A stretch of DNA of 37,787 bases, from the NCBI GenBank assembly GCA_031292465.1, contig JARLHB010000258.1:1-37787 (forward strand), read 5' to 3'. Every line of letters starts with the position of its first letter. Positions within the stretch are counted from its first letter, which is position 1. Source of the stretch: Ignavibacteriaceae bacterium. Lineage in GTDB: Bacteria > Bacteroidota > Ignavibacteria > Ignavibacteriales > Ignavibacteriaceae. Below, in pieces: positions 8,612-16,388 of the stretch. The notes beneath the pieces were generated by a model. It was not told the origin of the DNA and searched no databases. It saw only the letters and a program-made list of their open reading frames with translations. A program made the position numbers and the translations under genes.

Positions 8612-8635
8612 AAAGCGGTATTTAGGCCGCTTTTT
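8612..8635. terminator. Rho-independent terminator, bidirectional between the bL38-like gene and ogt
   Basis: Stem AAAGCGG (8612-8618) and CCGCTTT (8627-8633) with an 8-base loop is followed on the plus strand by a run of five T's counted from 8631. It sits 6 bases after the small gene's stop. Read on the minus strand the same stem ends in TTT, so it can also close the convergent ogt transcript. Confidence 0.85.
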
Positions 8636-8684
8636 GCCTCTTCGCTAAATAAAACATAAAGTTCAAATCTGTTGTGGTTCCAAC

Positions 8685-9218
8685 CTAATTAAACAGATTT
8701 AAATTCAAAGTACCTTCCAGTTCAAGTAATTTTTCCTTAACAGGCAAACCTGCGCTATAACCGCCAAGGGATCCGTCTGCATTTATTACCCTGTGGCAGG
8801 GGACTAAAATAGGTACCGGGTTCGAGCCGTTTGCTTTACCTACTGCACGTGTTAAATTTTTATCGCCCAGCCTTTCTGAAAGAGTTTTGTACGATATTGT
8901 TTTGCCGTAAGGAATATTTAATAATTCTTTCCAAACTTTTATCTGAAATTCGCTTCCGTGTAAATCAAGCGGGATATCAAATATCTTCCTTTTATTATTA
9001 AAATATTCTGCCAGCTCATCAAAGATGCTAAACATGAGGGGATCATCAGAGTGAAGGCTTGTAAGATTTGAAGCTTCAACCTTTGCATTCTTTTTATTTA
9101 TGAATATATGGTTTATGCCTTTTGGTGAGGAGAATATTTTGAAATGAATGCCTGAAATTTCTTTGGCAGCGGAAAACAGGTTCTCATAAATAATGGAAGG
9201 TTCAATATTCAGGGACAT
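8685..9218 (-). CDS. ogt: Methylated-DNA--protein-cysteine S-methyltransferase
   Basis: A suicide repair protein that moves the methyl group from O6-methylguanine (or O4-methylthymine) to its own cysteine. At 177 residues it fits Ogt-type proteins. The active site is PCHR with acceptor C141, preceded by the DNA-binding segment IPYGKTISYKTLSERLG and the arginine finger region AVGKANGSNP. The N-terminal 80 residues match the poorly conserved Ogt N-terminal domain. The ATG at 9218 has GAGG at a good distance upstream. It is convergent with the bL38-like gene and shares its terminator hairpin. Confidence 0.95.
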   Translation of the reverse strand: MSLNIEPSIIYENLFSAAKEISGIHFKIFSSPKGINHIFINKKNAKVEASNLTSLHSDDPLMFSIFDELAEYFNNKRKIFDIPLDLHGSEFQIKVWKELLNIPYGKTISYKTLSERLGDKNLTRAVGKANGSNPVPILVPCHRVINADGSLGGYSAGLPVKEKLLELEGTLNLNLFN

Positions 9219-9240
9219 AAATAATCCTCAAAATATTTTA

Positions 9241-9297
9241 ACCACCCCCGGCTAAAGCCGCTCCCCTCCTTACTAAGGAGGGGATTAGGGGAGGTCG
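9241..9297. repeat. Compound palindromic intergenic element (CCCCTCCTTA-C-TAAGGAGGGG)
   Basis: A perfect 21-base palindrome with 10-base arms and a C centre lies at 9263-9283. It is preceded by a small hairpin GGCTAAAGCC (9250-9259) and enclosed by outer partly complementary arms ACCACCCC and GGGGAGGT. The element is GC-rich in an AT-rich gap and looks like a folded, dispersed repeat of the REP/MITE-like class common in intergenic DNA of environmental Bacteroidota-group genomes. Only one copy is in the window, so dispersal is inferred. It is not followed by a T run, so it is unlikely to be a simple terminator. Confidence 0.6.
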
Positions 9298-9391
9298 CTT
9301 TACTCAAATATTTATATAACTCAGAATTAGATTACAATAAAGTTATAATTAACAATTTTTATTCCGATAATATTTCAGAACATAAAGCATG

Positions 9392-9416
9392 CCCAGCCCC
9401 TTTAAACAGGGCCGGG
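9392..9416 (-). terminator. Hairpin after the Nfu gene (possible terminator)
   Basis: CCCAGCCC and GGGCCGGG form a 7-8 bp GC-rich stem with one mismatch, 25 bases beyond the stop of the Nfu gene on the minus strand. There is no proper T tract after it on that strand, so intrinsic termination is uncertain; it may just stabilise the 3' end. Confidence 0.4.
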
Positions 9417-9440
9417 TTCAAATTTTAAAGAATAAATCTT

Positions 9441-9983
9441 TTAAGCGGCAACCACTTCTATAGCAGGGTGTATATCTCTTTTAAGCAATCCTTCAATAGC
9501 CATAAGAGTACCGGAAATTGCAGTTGGACAGCTTCCGCAAGCGCCCTGATAATGTATCTTTACCGTATATCCGTCAATTCCCATTACCTGAAGTCCGCCG
9601 CCGTCTCCTGCCAAAGCCGGCCTGACGCGGTGATCCAGCAGCTCATTAATTTGTTTGAGCAGTTCGTCTGAATTTTCATCAAGCGGATCAAGTTCTTTTT
9701 CCGAAGGCACTGAATTTATGTCAAAGGTTTTTAGAAAATTTATAAATGGTTTCTGTATCTGCCCCCAGTTTGTATCTTTTGATTTCTCTATGGTTACAAA
9801 TTTATCCATGTAAAAAACAGAAACTACACCGGTAATTTCAAAAATTCCTTTTGCAAGCGGGTCTTCGTTAGCTTCTTCTATATTATGAAACTGTCTTGTT
9901 TCATATTTCAGCAGCCTTTCATTTAAAATGAACTTTAATGCGTTAGGGTTTGGCGTCAAATCTACGTCTGCAACAAATAACAT
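9441..9983 (-). CDS. Nfu-type iron-sulfur cluster scaffold/carrier (Nfu N-domain + NifU C-domain)
   Basis: A 180-residue protein with two domains. Residues 1-88 are the Nfu N-terminal domain (TPNPNALKFIL near the start), and residues about 105-180 are the NifU C-terminal domain with RPALAGDGGGLQVMGI and the cluster-binding CGSC (C149, C152). Such proteins carry a [4Fe-4S] cluster between subunits of a dimer and deliver it to client enzymes; they act in the cytoplasm. I place the start at the ATG at 9983, which has GGAG upstream and gives the usual MLFVADVDLTPNP N-terminus. A TTG at 10010 would extend it by 9 unlikely residues. No suf or isc genes are adjacent, so the gene appears monocistronic. 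Confidence 0.93.
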   Translation of the reverse strand: MLFVADVDLTPNPNALKFILNERLLKYETRQFHNIEEANEDPLAKGIFEITGVVSVFYMDKFVTIEKSKDTNWGQIQKPFINFLKTFDINSVPSEKELDPLDENSDELLKQINELLDHRVRPALAGDGGGLQVMGIDGYTVKIHYQGACGSCPTAISGTLMAIEGLLKRDIHPAIEVVAA

Positions 9984-10648
9984 CTTAATTCTCCAAATAA
10001 TTCTTACCAAAAATAGCTCAATATCAAATTATCTACAAGGCGGATCGCAGCTTACTATATAGATCGGTGACTTATAATAATAGATTGTATTTATGTGTTC
10101 TGTTATAGGTCTCTCCCCGCACACACCCCGTCTAACAAAAAAACTCTATTCCCTTTATAATTATATAGTTAACCCATTGTTCGAAATAGAAAATAAAAGA
10201 TACTCTTTTGCAAAATAATACATTATTCTAATTTTTTAGCCCCGGTAGGGGTGGAATGCTTGTAGTACAAATGTAAAACAGAAAATATTAAAACCCCAGA
10301 GGGGTGACATGGTGCGCTGCACCATGCCGCTCTTTGACTTTAACAGGACATTATTAAGCTACAAACATTTCGCGGCTATGCCGCTATTATTTTTTCACAC
10401 TATATTAGAATAAAGTAACCTATATAATGTAAAAGATATTTTAATTCCGAACAGCTGGTAGTCAATATTTTATAATCAATCAGGTTACGTAAGCAGTTAC
10501 GGCATAGGTTTTATTATAGTTTCCTGGATTTTATTACGTAATTTAATAGAACATATCATTTGTTGAGATTATCAGGGATAAAAGATGAAAGCAGGCATAT
10601 ATTTAAATTATTCTTTAATTTATATTTCGTCATTAAATACGGAAGATT
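9984..10648. other. 665-base intergenic region without a supported gene
   Basis: No convincing reading frame, tRNA or known RNA motif is visible here. The gap separates the divergent nfu and ansA genes and must hold both promoters, but I see no exact TAnnTTTG element. Its middle part carries the palindrome cluster annotated at 10237-10390. The rest is AT-rich. A 37-codon frame from the ATG at 10584 runs into ansA in another frame and is not supported. Confidence 0.6.
10237..10390. repeat. Cluster of short intergenic palindromes (dispersed repeat candidate)
   Basis: Four inverted repeats occur within 150 bases: CCCC-GGTA-GGGG (10240-10251), ACCCC-AGA-GGGGT (10293-10305), CATGGTGC-GCT-GCACCATG (10308-10326, perfect 8-base arms), and GCGGC-TAT-GCCGC (10372-10384). 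Two parts look alike (AGCCCCGGTAGGGGTGG and AACCCCAGAGGGGTGAC), as if a unit were duplicated. Such blocks match the style of intergenic repeat families in Bacteroidota-like genomes. Function is unknown and dispersal cannot be shown from one window. Confidence 0.5.
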
Positions 10649-11620
10649 ATGAAAGAAATACTTATTGTTTTTACGGGCGGCACCTTTTCGATGATGATTG
10701 ATGAGGCTACGGGAAGCGCAGTACCGCGCTTTTCGGGTGAAGAACTTCTGGGAAAAATACCGCAGGCAAAGAATCTTGCGGGATTAACATGCTATGATTT
10801 TGGAAAATATCCGGGACCGCATATGACGCCCGAACTTATGTTTAGGTTGTCTAAAAAAATAAAAGAATTAATATCCGGCGGCCGTTATGACGGCGTTATA
10901 GTTACGCATGGAACCGATACACTTGAGGAAACTGCATACCTGCTTGACCTTACGATAAGAACATCCATCCCAATTGTCTTAATCGGCTCAATGAAAAACA
11001 GTTCCGAACCTGACTGGGATGGCCCGCAAAATCTTATTGATGCTATTAGTATTTGCCTTAATCCAAACTGCCGGGATTTAGGCGTTCTTGTTTGCCTTAA
11101 TGGTGAGATAAACGCTGCAAGCGAAGTAACAAAAATTTTTACAGAGCAGATTGACAGCTTTAGAAGCCTCGACTTCGGAGCGCTTGGATTTGTACAAAAC
11201 GGAAGAGTCATTCTAAACCGGCTTCCTCGGAAACTTCAATCAATCGTTACAGATAACCTGGTTACTAATGTTGATCTACTTACAGTGTATGCCGGTATGG
11301 ACGAAAAGTTTTTTAAATTTTCAGCTGACAGTGGAGTTGAAGGAATTGTTGTTGAAGCGCTTGGCGTTGGCAATGTACCGCCTGCTGCATTTGACGGAAT
11401 AAAATATGCTGTTGAAAAAGGAATCCCGGTTGTGCTTGTCTCCAGGTGCCCGGCAGGTGAAACACTTGATATTTATGGGTATCCCGGAGCCGGTAAATGG
11501 CTTCATCAACTGGGAGTAATATTTGCTGATTACCTTAACGGCCAGAAAGCAAGGATTAAACTTATGCTGGCGCTTTCTATAACAAAAGACCGCAAAGAGC
11601 TGGAAAAAACATTTGAATAA
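10649..11620 (+). CDS. ansA: Type I (cytoplasmic) L-asparaginase
   Basis: This enzyme hydrolyses L-asparagine to aspartate and ammonia. At 323 residues without a signal peptide it fits the cytoplasmic AnsA class. Both catalytic motifs are present: FTGGT with nucleophile T12, and VTHGTDTLEETA with T89, D90 and the downstream residues of the second triad. A Lys in the third catalytic position is plausible in LIGSMKNSSEPDWDG. The ATG at 10649 fits the conserved N-terminus KEILIVFTGGT. It stands alone, divergent from nfu and convergent with murI. It could also act on glutamine weakly; specificity is inferred from the family. Confidence 0.93.
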   Translation: MKEILIVFTGGTFSMMIDEATGSAVPRFSGEELLGKIPQAKNLAGLTCYDFGKYPGPHMTPELMFRLSKKIKELISGGRYDGVIVTHGTDTLEETAYLLDLTIRTSIPIVLIGSMKNSSEPDWDGPQNLIDAISICLNPNCRDLGVLVCLNGEINAASEVTKIFTEQIDSFRSLDFGALGFVQNGRVILNRLPRKLQSIVTDNLVTNVDLLTVYAGMDEKFFKFSADSGVEGIVVEALGVGNVPPAAFDGIKYAVEKGIPVVLVSRCPAGETLDIYGYPGAGKWLHQLGVIFADYLNGQKARIKLMLALSITKDRKELEKTFE

Positions 11621-11661
11621 TGATTAAATAAACTGTAGTTACGCAAAACAATGTATTTGTA

Positions 11662-11697
11662 AAGCGAATCCCGCCTACGGCAGGCAGGCGCTGATTC
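11662..11697. repeat. GC-rich inverted repeat between convergent ansA and murI
   Basis: Nested arms GAATC/GATTC (11666-11670 and 11693-11697) and CGCCT/AGGCG (11672-11676 and 11686-11690) surround CGGCAGGCA. The core CCGCCTACGGCAGGCAGGCG resembles a repeat often seen between genes in Bacteroidota-group genomes. It contrasts with the AT-rich flanks. Only one copy is in this window. Confidence 0.5.
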
Positions 11698-11732
11698 ACT
11701 TCCTTTATAGGGCTAATATTATGTGATAATTT

Positions 11733-11749
11733 GCGAAACAGCGTTTCGC
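11733..11749. terminator. Hairpin between convergent ansA and murI
   Basis: GCGAAAC-AGC-GTTTCGC is a perfect 7-bp stem with a 3-base loop, 8 bases after the murI stop on the minus strand and 112 bases after ansA on the plus strand. No T run follows on either strand, so it is a weak candidate terminator or a 3' end stabiliser. Confidence 0.4.
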
Positions 11750-11757
11750 GTTACAAA

Positions 11758-12573
11758 TTATACCGAAAGTAATTCAAGATCAACTTTTGTTACGTCGGCT
11801 ATTTTTCTACCCAGAAATAGCTCTGCAATCGCTTTAAACTTCAGCGGAATATCGCTTACGTAAAACTGCTGGTTTCCCGGTGAAAATTTATTTGTATTAA
11901 GGCCGATCCGGTCCAATTCTTTTTTTACTGCTTCGGCGGAAGCGATACCGGAATCCACAAGCTTAACGTTTTCACCTATTACATCCTGAATTACCTTTGC
12001 AAGAATAGGATAATGCGTGCATCCAAGTACAAGCGTATCTATGTCTGATTTTTTTAAATCCTTTAAGTATTCTTCGGCAATATCATATGCTGCTTTATGC
12101 TTTATCCAGCCTTCTTCCGCTAACGGTACAAACAAGGGGCAGGCTTTTTCAAACACCTCGATATCGGGATTAAGCTTTTTAATTTCCGAAGAATAAGCTT
12201 TGTTTTTAATTGTTGCTCTTGTTCCTATTACGCCAATTCTTCCCGTTTTTGTTTGGCTGACAGCAAAACGCGCACCGGGCTCTATCATCCCAATTACAGG
12301 TACATGAAATTTGTTCCTCAACGCTTCAATTGCAACGGAAGACGATGTATTACATGCAACTACAATAGCCTTTACATTTTTATTCATTAAGAATTTTGCA
12401 TCTTGTATTGAATATTCTATTACGGTTGAATTGGATTTTGAACCGTAAGGCACGCGCGCAGTGTCGCCAAAATATACTATATCTTCAGTTGGTAATGCAG
12501 AAGCAATTCTTTTTACAACAGTTAACCCGCCGATTCCTGAATCGAAAACTCCAATCGGCATTTCTTTTTCCAT
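11758..12573 (-). CDS. murI: Glutamate racemase
   Basis: It converts L-glutamate to D-glutamate for peptidoglycan. The protein has 271 residues, typical for MurI. The two catalytic cysteines are visible in VVACNTSS (C74) and LGCTHYP (C185), and the N-terminal GVFDSGIGGLTV holds the conserved D11/S12. The ATG at 12573 gives the normal start MEKEMPIGVFDSG; a TTG at 12582 would add only three residues. It lies 18 bases after glnD on the same strand, probably the last gene of the queC-queF-glnD-murI run. Confidence 0.95.
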   Translation of the reverse strand: MEKEMPIGVFDSGIGGLTVVKRIASALPTEDIVYFGDTARVPYGSKSNSTVIEYSIQDAKFLMNKNVKAIVVACNTSSSVAIEALRNKFHVPVIGMIEPGARFAVSQTKTGRIGVIGTRATIKNKAYSSEIKKLNPDIEVFEKACPLFVPLAEEGWIKHKAAYDIAEEYLKDLKKSDIDTLVLGCTHYPILAKVIQDVIGENVKLVDSGIASAEAVKKELDRIGLNTNKFSPGNQQFYVSDIPLKFKAIAELFLGRKIADVTKVDLELLSV

Positions 12574-12591
12574 AAAGTTCAATTTTAGTAC

Positions 12592-15162
12592 CTATAACAT
12601 TTGTGTAATTGTCTCAGTAAGTTCGGCTCTTATCAAATCATAATTAATTGATGATATCTTTCCGCCGCTGTTATTGAGAACATAAAATGAATCGACAATA
12701 TCATCCCCCTTGGTAGATATTTTTGCAAAATAAATTGACATGCCAAGCTCGTGTATTTTTGATGTTACCTGATAAAGAAAGCCCAGCCTGTCGGGGGAAA
12801 AAACGTCGATTATTGTATATTTTTCATGCTTATCAAAACTAATTTTTATCTTGCCGGTCCTTTTGAAGAACTTGCTTTCAATACGCCACCATTTTGACTT
12901 CATGCGGGCAAATTCCTGATTTAGCTGTAACCTGCCAGTTACAACAGATTCAAGATCATGCTTAATTTTAGTATGTCTTTCAGGATCAATTTTACCATGA
13001 GTCCTGAAGTCTGTTACATCAAAAGTATCAATTACCATTCCGTCTTTTCTTGTAAAGATTTTTGCATCAAAAATGTTAACGTCATTTATTGAAAGGGCGC
13101 CGCATAATTTTGAAAGAAGAGAGGGTGAGTCTTTTGTAATAACTGTAATATTAGTGAAATCATCAAATTCTTTGAATGTAGCTGAAAGTATAATCCCTTT
13201 CTGTATATCTTCAATATGTTTGGCAATTTCCTGATCGGTAAATTGATGAGCATAGCCGATATCATTTATAGAGTCGATATGCTCCTGAACGTGTTCCTCG
13301 GAAATCAGATCGGAATGTTTGCTTATTTCTTTTGGCTCTACATAAATTCTTGAGAATAACAGTTCTTCACCGGAAATTTGATCTTCAAGCATTGATCTTG
13401 ATTTAGTATATAACTCAGCGAGAAGATCGCTCTTCCATGCCGTCCAGATGGCAGAATTAACAGCGGACAGGTCCGCATATGTAACAAGATAAAGAAGTTC
13501 CAGGTCTTTAACTGAATTAAAACGGGAAGTAAAAGTATTAAGCGTTTCAGGATCGTTCAGGTTTCTTCTGAACGCAACTTGCTCCATGACCAGATGATTC
13601 TTTACAAGGAATGCAACAGGTTCTATTTCTTCTTCGCTGTAGCCAAGCCTGTTCATTATTGAAGAAGCCATTTCGGCGCCGATAATTTCATGCCCGGCGA
13701 TATTTATGGGCTTTGCTATGTCATGAAAAAGAAGGCCCAGGTGAAGTGTTTCTTTATCTTTCAGGTTATTATATAACCTGCCGAGCGGCGAAGTATCTTT
13801 TTCAAGCTTTTCAAGATTCTGAATAGTCATTATTGTATGTTCATCTGCCGTATAACAGTGATAAACACCATGCTGCAGAAAACCGATCAGGTCTTTAAAT
13901 TCAGGCATAAAAGCTTTTAGAACGCCAAGCTCATTCATTACAGATAAAGTTAGCCCGACGTTTTTAGGAAGCCGTAGTATTTCACGGAAAAATACAGAAG
14001 ATTCGGCTTCATTTTTAGTATCGCCTTCATAGTCTTCAACAATTTCAATTACCGTTGACCTGAGGTTTTCGTCAAAATGGGCGTTATGCAAGCCCCGGTA
14101 GTAAAATGCCCTAAGAATATCTGACAGAGAAATATTCGGCTTACCGTTAAGGGAAATGGTTTTACCCTTAAGTATAAAGTCCTCATCTAATTCTATTGCA
14201 AGAGAATCCGGAAGGGGATTGGAAGTATCCTCCTGGAATTTCTTTATCATGGATTTAGAAAAGCGGTTGATAATGTTTGCCGCATTAAAGTATTCATGCA
14301 TAAAGCTTGAAAGGGCATCTTTCCTGTGTATAAGCGTTGAGGATATTTTTTTCTGGGCATTGAATTCGAAACGGTCGTTTTTTTGTTGTGAAGAAAGGTG
14401 AAGCATATTCCGTACGGTAAGAATCAGCTTATAGCTTTTAAGCAGCCTTTTACACTCATTTTCAGAAGTATAATTATTATCTCTAAGCAGGTCTATAAAA
14501 ACCTCTGCCTGTGTTATTTCGCTCTGCTTGTTCAACAGAGTTTTATTCATCAGTACATACATCCATTCAATAGCCTGAAAATCTCTAAGCCCGCCCGCGG
14601 ATGATTTCACGTTAGGTTCAAGTACCTTGGGAGAATCGCCGAACTTTTCATATCTTGCATTGATATCGTCGGAAAGCTCCTGAAGCAGCTTTATTTGTAT
14701 ATCCTCTGTTATATAAGAGAAAAGAGTCTCGTTCCATTTCTTATATAATAGCTCATTGCCAAGAAGGAAACGCGTTTCAAAAAACTGTGTAAATGTATGA
14801 AGGTCTGTATGAAGGTATTTTTCAATATCAGAGAATTCTCTTACGGTATGAGATGCTTCCAACCCGTTATCCCAAAATTTCGTAACCAGGTGCGCAATAG
14901 CTTCCTTATTTTCTTCGATTGAATTTGTAATGAACATCAGGTCGATATCCGAATAAGGGGAAAGTTCCCTCCTGCTGAAGCTTCCGGCAGATGCCAGTAC
15001 AAAATTATGCTTATTCTCGCTGGAAAGTTCCCTAATATACTCTTCCACCAGCAGGCTGTATGAAACACTGAAGTGGAATGCGTCTTTCTGCCTTATATTT
15101 TCCTGGAAAAGTTTATCCCGTTTTTTAAGGAATTCTTTCTTTATGCCTGGTAAGTTAGTCAT
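12592..15162 (-). CDS. glnD: GlnD-like bifunctional uridylyltransferase/uridylyl-removing enzyme
   Basis: An 856-residue multidomain protein in the GlnD order. The nucleotidyltransferase domain has GSFSRRELSPYSDID (60-74, with D72 and D74 as metal ligands); the GlnD helical linker follows, then an HD domain with GLLFHDIAKP (H480/D481), and two C-terminal ACT domains (about 668-740 and 785-856; DRLGFLYQVTSKI in the second). GlnD uridylylates and deuridylylates PII in response to glutamine, so it reads nitrogen status. The usual first motif GG-x-GR is altered to GSFSRR but the catalytic aspartates remain. It sits 44 bases after queF and 18 before murI. No glnB or amtB is in the window, so the partner is not shown here. 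Confidence 0.9.
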   Translation of the reverse strand: MTNLPGIKKEFLKKRDKLFQENIRQKDAFHFSVSYSLLVEEYIRELSSENKHNFVLASAGSFSRRELSPYSDIDLMFITNSIEENKEAIAHLVTKFWDNGLEASHTVREFSDIEKYLHTDLHTFTQFFETRFLLGNELLYKKWNETLFSYITEDIQIKLLQELSDDINARYEKFGDSPKVLEPNVKSSAGGLRDFQAIEWMYVLMNKTLLNKQSEITQAEVFIDLLRDNNYTSENECKRLLKSYKLILTVRNMLHLSSQQKNDRFEFNAQKKISSTLIHRKDALSSFMHEYFNAANIINRFSKSMIKKFQEDTSNPLPDSLAIELDEDFILKGKTISLNGKPNISLSDILRAFYYRGLHNAHFDENLRSTVIEIVEDYEGDTKNEAESSVFFREILRLPKNVGLTLSVMNELGVLKAFMPEFKDLIGFLQHGVYHCYTADEHTIMTIQNLEKLEKDTSPLGRLYNNLKDKETLHLGLLFHDIAKPINIAGHEIIGAEMASSIMNRLGYSEEEIEPVAFLVKNHLVMEQVAFRRNLNDPETLNTFTSRFNSVKDLELLYLVTYADLSAVNSAIWTAWKSDLLAELYTKSRSMLEDQISGEELLFSRIYVEPKEISKHSDLISEEHVQEHIDSINDIGYAHQFTDQEIAKHIEDIQKGIILSATFKEFDDFTNITVITKDSPSLLSKLCGALSINDVNIFDAKIFTRKDGMVIDTFDVTDFRTHGKIDPERHTKIKHDLESVVTGRLQLNQEFARMKSKWWRIESKFFKRTGKIKISFDKHEKYTIIDVFSPDRLGFLYQVTSKIHELGMSIYFAKISTKGDDIVDSFYVLNNSGGKISSINYDLIRAELTETITQML

Positions 15163-15206
15163 AATATTGTAACCGTAAGCTGTTATTTTATAATCTGTTT
15201 TAATTC

Positions 15207-15557
15207 TTATTTGTGATATTCTGCTTTGATAACGGAAGAAATTCCGCCTCTAACATTAAATTGTGCAGTAATCTTCATGTAACGGGGTTTGCACACTTCA
15301 ACCAGGTCATCCAAAATTTTATTGGTTACGCTTTCAAAATATATTCCGTCGTTTCTATAAGAGTTTAAATAAAACTTAAGGGACTTTAATTCAATGCACA
15401 ATTTATCCGGGATATATTCTATTATCATCGTTGCAAAATCCGGCTGCCCTGTTTTGGGGCAAACCGAAGTAAACTCCGGCGCTGTGTGAATAACGGAATA
15501 ATCTCTATCCGGGTATACATTATCAAACACTTCTAATATCTTTAATTTATCGCTCAC
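15207..15557 (-). CDS. queF: NADPH-dependent 7-cyano-7-deazaguanine (preQ0) reductase, short form
   Basis: It reduces the nitrile of preQ0 to the amine preQ1 in queuosine synthesis. The catalytic cysteine is in TSVCPKTGQPDF (C33) with D40 seven residues on, the spacing known from unimodular QueF. The QueF signature ELKSLKFYLNSYRNDGIYFE is intact. I start at GTG 15557, which has AGAGG upstream and gives 116 residues. The open frame extends to 15665, but those residues overlap queC in another frame and do not look like protein of this family. The gap from queC is then 20 bases, as expected for an operon. Confidence 0.92.
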   Translation of the reverse strand: MSDKLKILEVFDNVYPDRDYSVIHTAPEFTSVCPKTGQPDFATMIIEYIPDKLCIELKSLKFYLNSYRNDGIYFESVTNKILDDLVEVCKPRYMKITAQFNVRGGISSVIKAEYHK

Positions 15558-15577
15558 ATTTACCTCTGATAATTCTA

Positions 15578-16267
15578 TTAATATTTTGGCCTTACTTTGT
15601 AATTTATCGGATCTTCTATACCGGCAGACATGAAGCCTTTTAATCTCAGCGCACAACTGTCGCATACACCACAGGCTTCATCTTCATTCTGATAGCATGA
15701 CCAGGTAAGTCCTAAAGGCGCTTTAAGCGCAATTCCTTTTTTTACAATTTCTGCTTTTGACAGGTGTATTACAGGAGTTTCAATTCTTATATTGGTTGAA
15801 GGCTTTGTTCCGGTTTCAATAATTTTTTCAAAAGCCTTAAAAAACTCAGGGCGGCAGTCTGGATACCCGGATGAGTCTTCATAAACAGCGCCGATAAAAA
15901 TCGCCTGTGCATTTAAAACCTCTGCCCAGCTTGTACAGGCGGAAAGTATATTTGCATTTCTAAACGGAACATAAGAAGACGGTATTTCTTTATTGGATAA
16001 GTCGGCTTTACTTACTTCAATCTTTTTATCGGTAAGAGAAGAACCGCCTATTTTTGCAAGATGGGTATAATCTATAACCAGGCGTTTATTAACTTTATAA
16101 TAATCAGCAATATCGTTAAATGCTTTTAACTCTCTATTTTCTGTCCTTTGCCCATAGTTGATATGCGCAAAAGCCAATTCATATTGTTCATTTGCAATCG
16201 CGGCAGTTACACAGCTATCCATTCCCCCGCTTACAGCAACTACAGCTATTTTTTTATCTGAAGACAT
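15578..16267 (-). CDS. queC: 7-cyano-7-deazaguanine synthase
   Basis: An ATP-dependent enzyme that turns 7-carboxy-7-deazaguanine and ammonia into preQ0. It has 229 residues. The PP-loop SGGMDS is at 13-18. Four cysteines that would hold zinc are at C191, C199, C202 and C205 (CYQNEDEACGVCDSC). The ATG at 16267 gives the normal N-terminus KKIAVVAVSGGMDS. It heads the unit queC-queF-glnD-murI. I looked upstream (16268-16388) for a preQ1 riboswitch and saw no recognisable one. The other queuosine genes (folE, queD, queE) are not in the window. Confidence 0.95.
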   Translation of the reverse strand: MSSDKKIAVVAVSGGMDSCVTAAIANEQYELAFAHINYGQRTENRELKAFNDIADYYKVNKRLVIDYTHLAKIGGSSLTDKKIEVSKADLSNKEIPSSYVPFRNANILSACTSWAEVLNAQAIFIGAVYEDSSGYPDCRPEFFKAFEKIIETGTKPSTNIRIETPVIHLSKAEIVKKGIALKAPLGLTWSCYQNEDEACGVCDSCALRLKGFMSAGIEDPINYKVRPKY

Positions 16268-16388
16268 ATATAATTTCTTATTTTAATCTTATAAAAATAA
16301 GAAAATCGCCTGATACATTGTAGTCTTTAGATATTGCGCATATTATAATGTGATGCTAAAAGGGAAAAACAAAGGATATTTGTTGCCG

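Noticed and set aside
10177..10186. GTTCGAAAT as a tRNA T-loop
   Set aside because: No acceptor stem, anticodon arm or CCA-like end fits around it. No tRNA was found elsewhere in the gaps either.
10584..10697. Small frame upstream of ansA (ATG at 10584, 37 codons)
   Set aside because: It runs into ansA in a different frame, has no ribosome site, and its product looks random. A leader peptide role cannot be supported.
15558..15665. Longer N-terminus of QueF (36 extra codons)
   Set aside because: It overlaps queC in another frame and is not family-like; a GTG with AGAGG upstream gives a normal unimodular QueF.
16268..16388. Possible preQ1 riboswitch before queC
   Set aside because: The region has an AT-rich inverted repeat near 16275-16300 but no recognisable preQ1 aptamer pattern (a short GC stem with an A-rich tail), so I did not annotate one.
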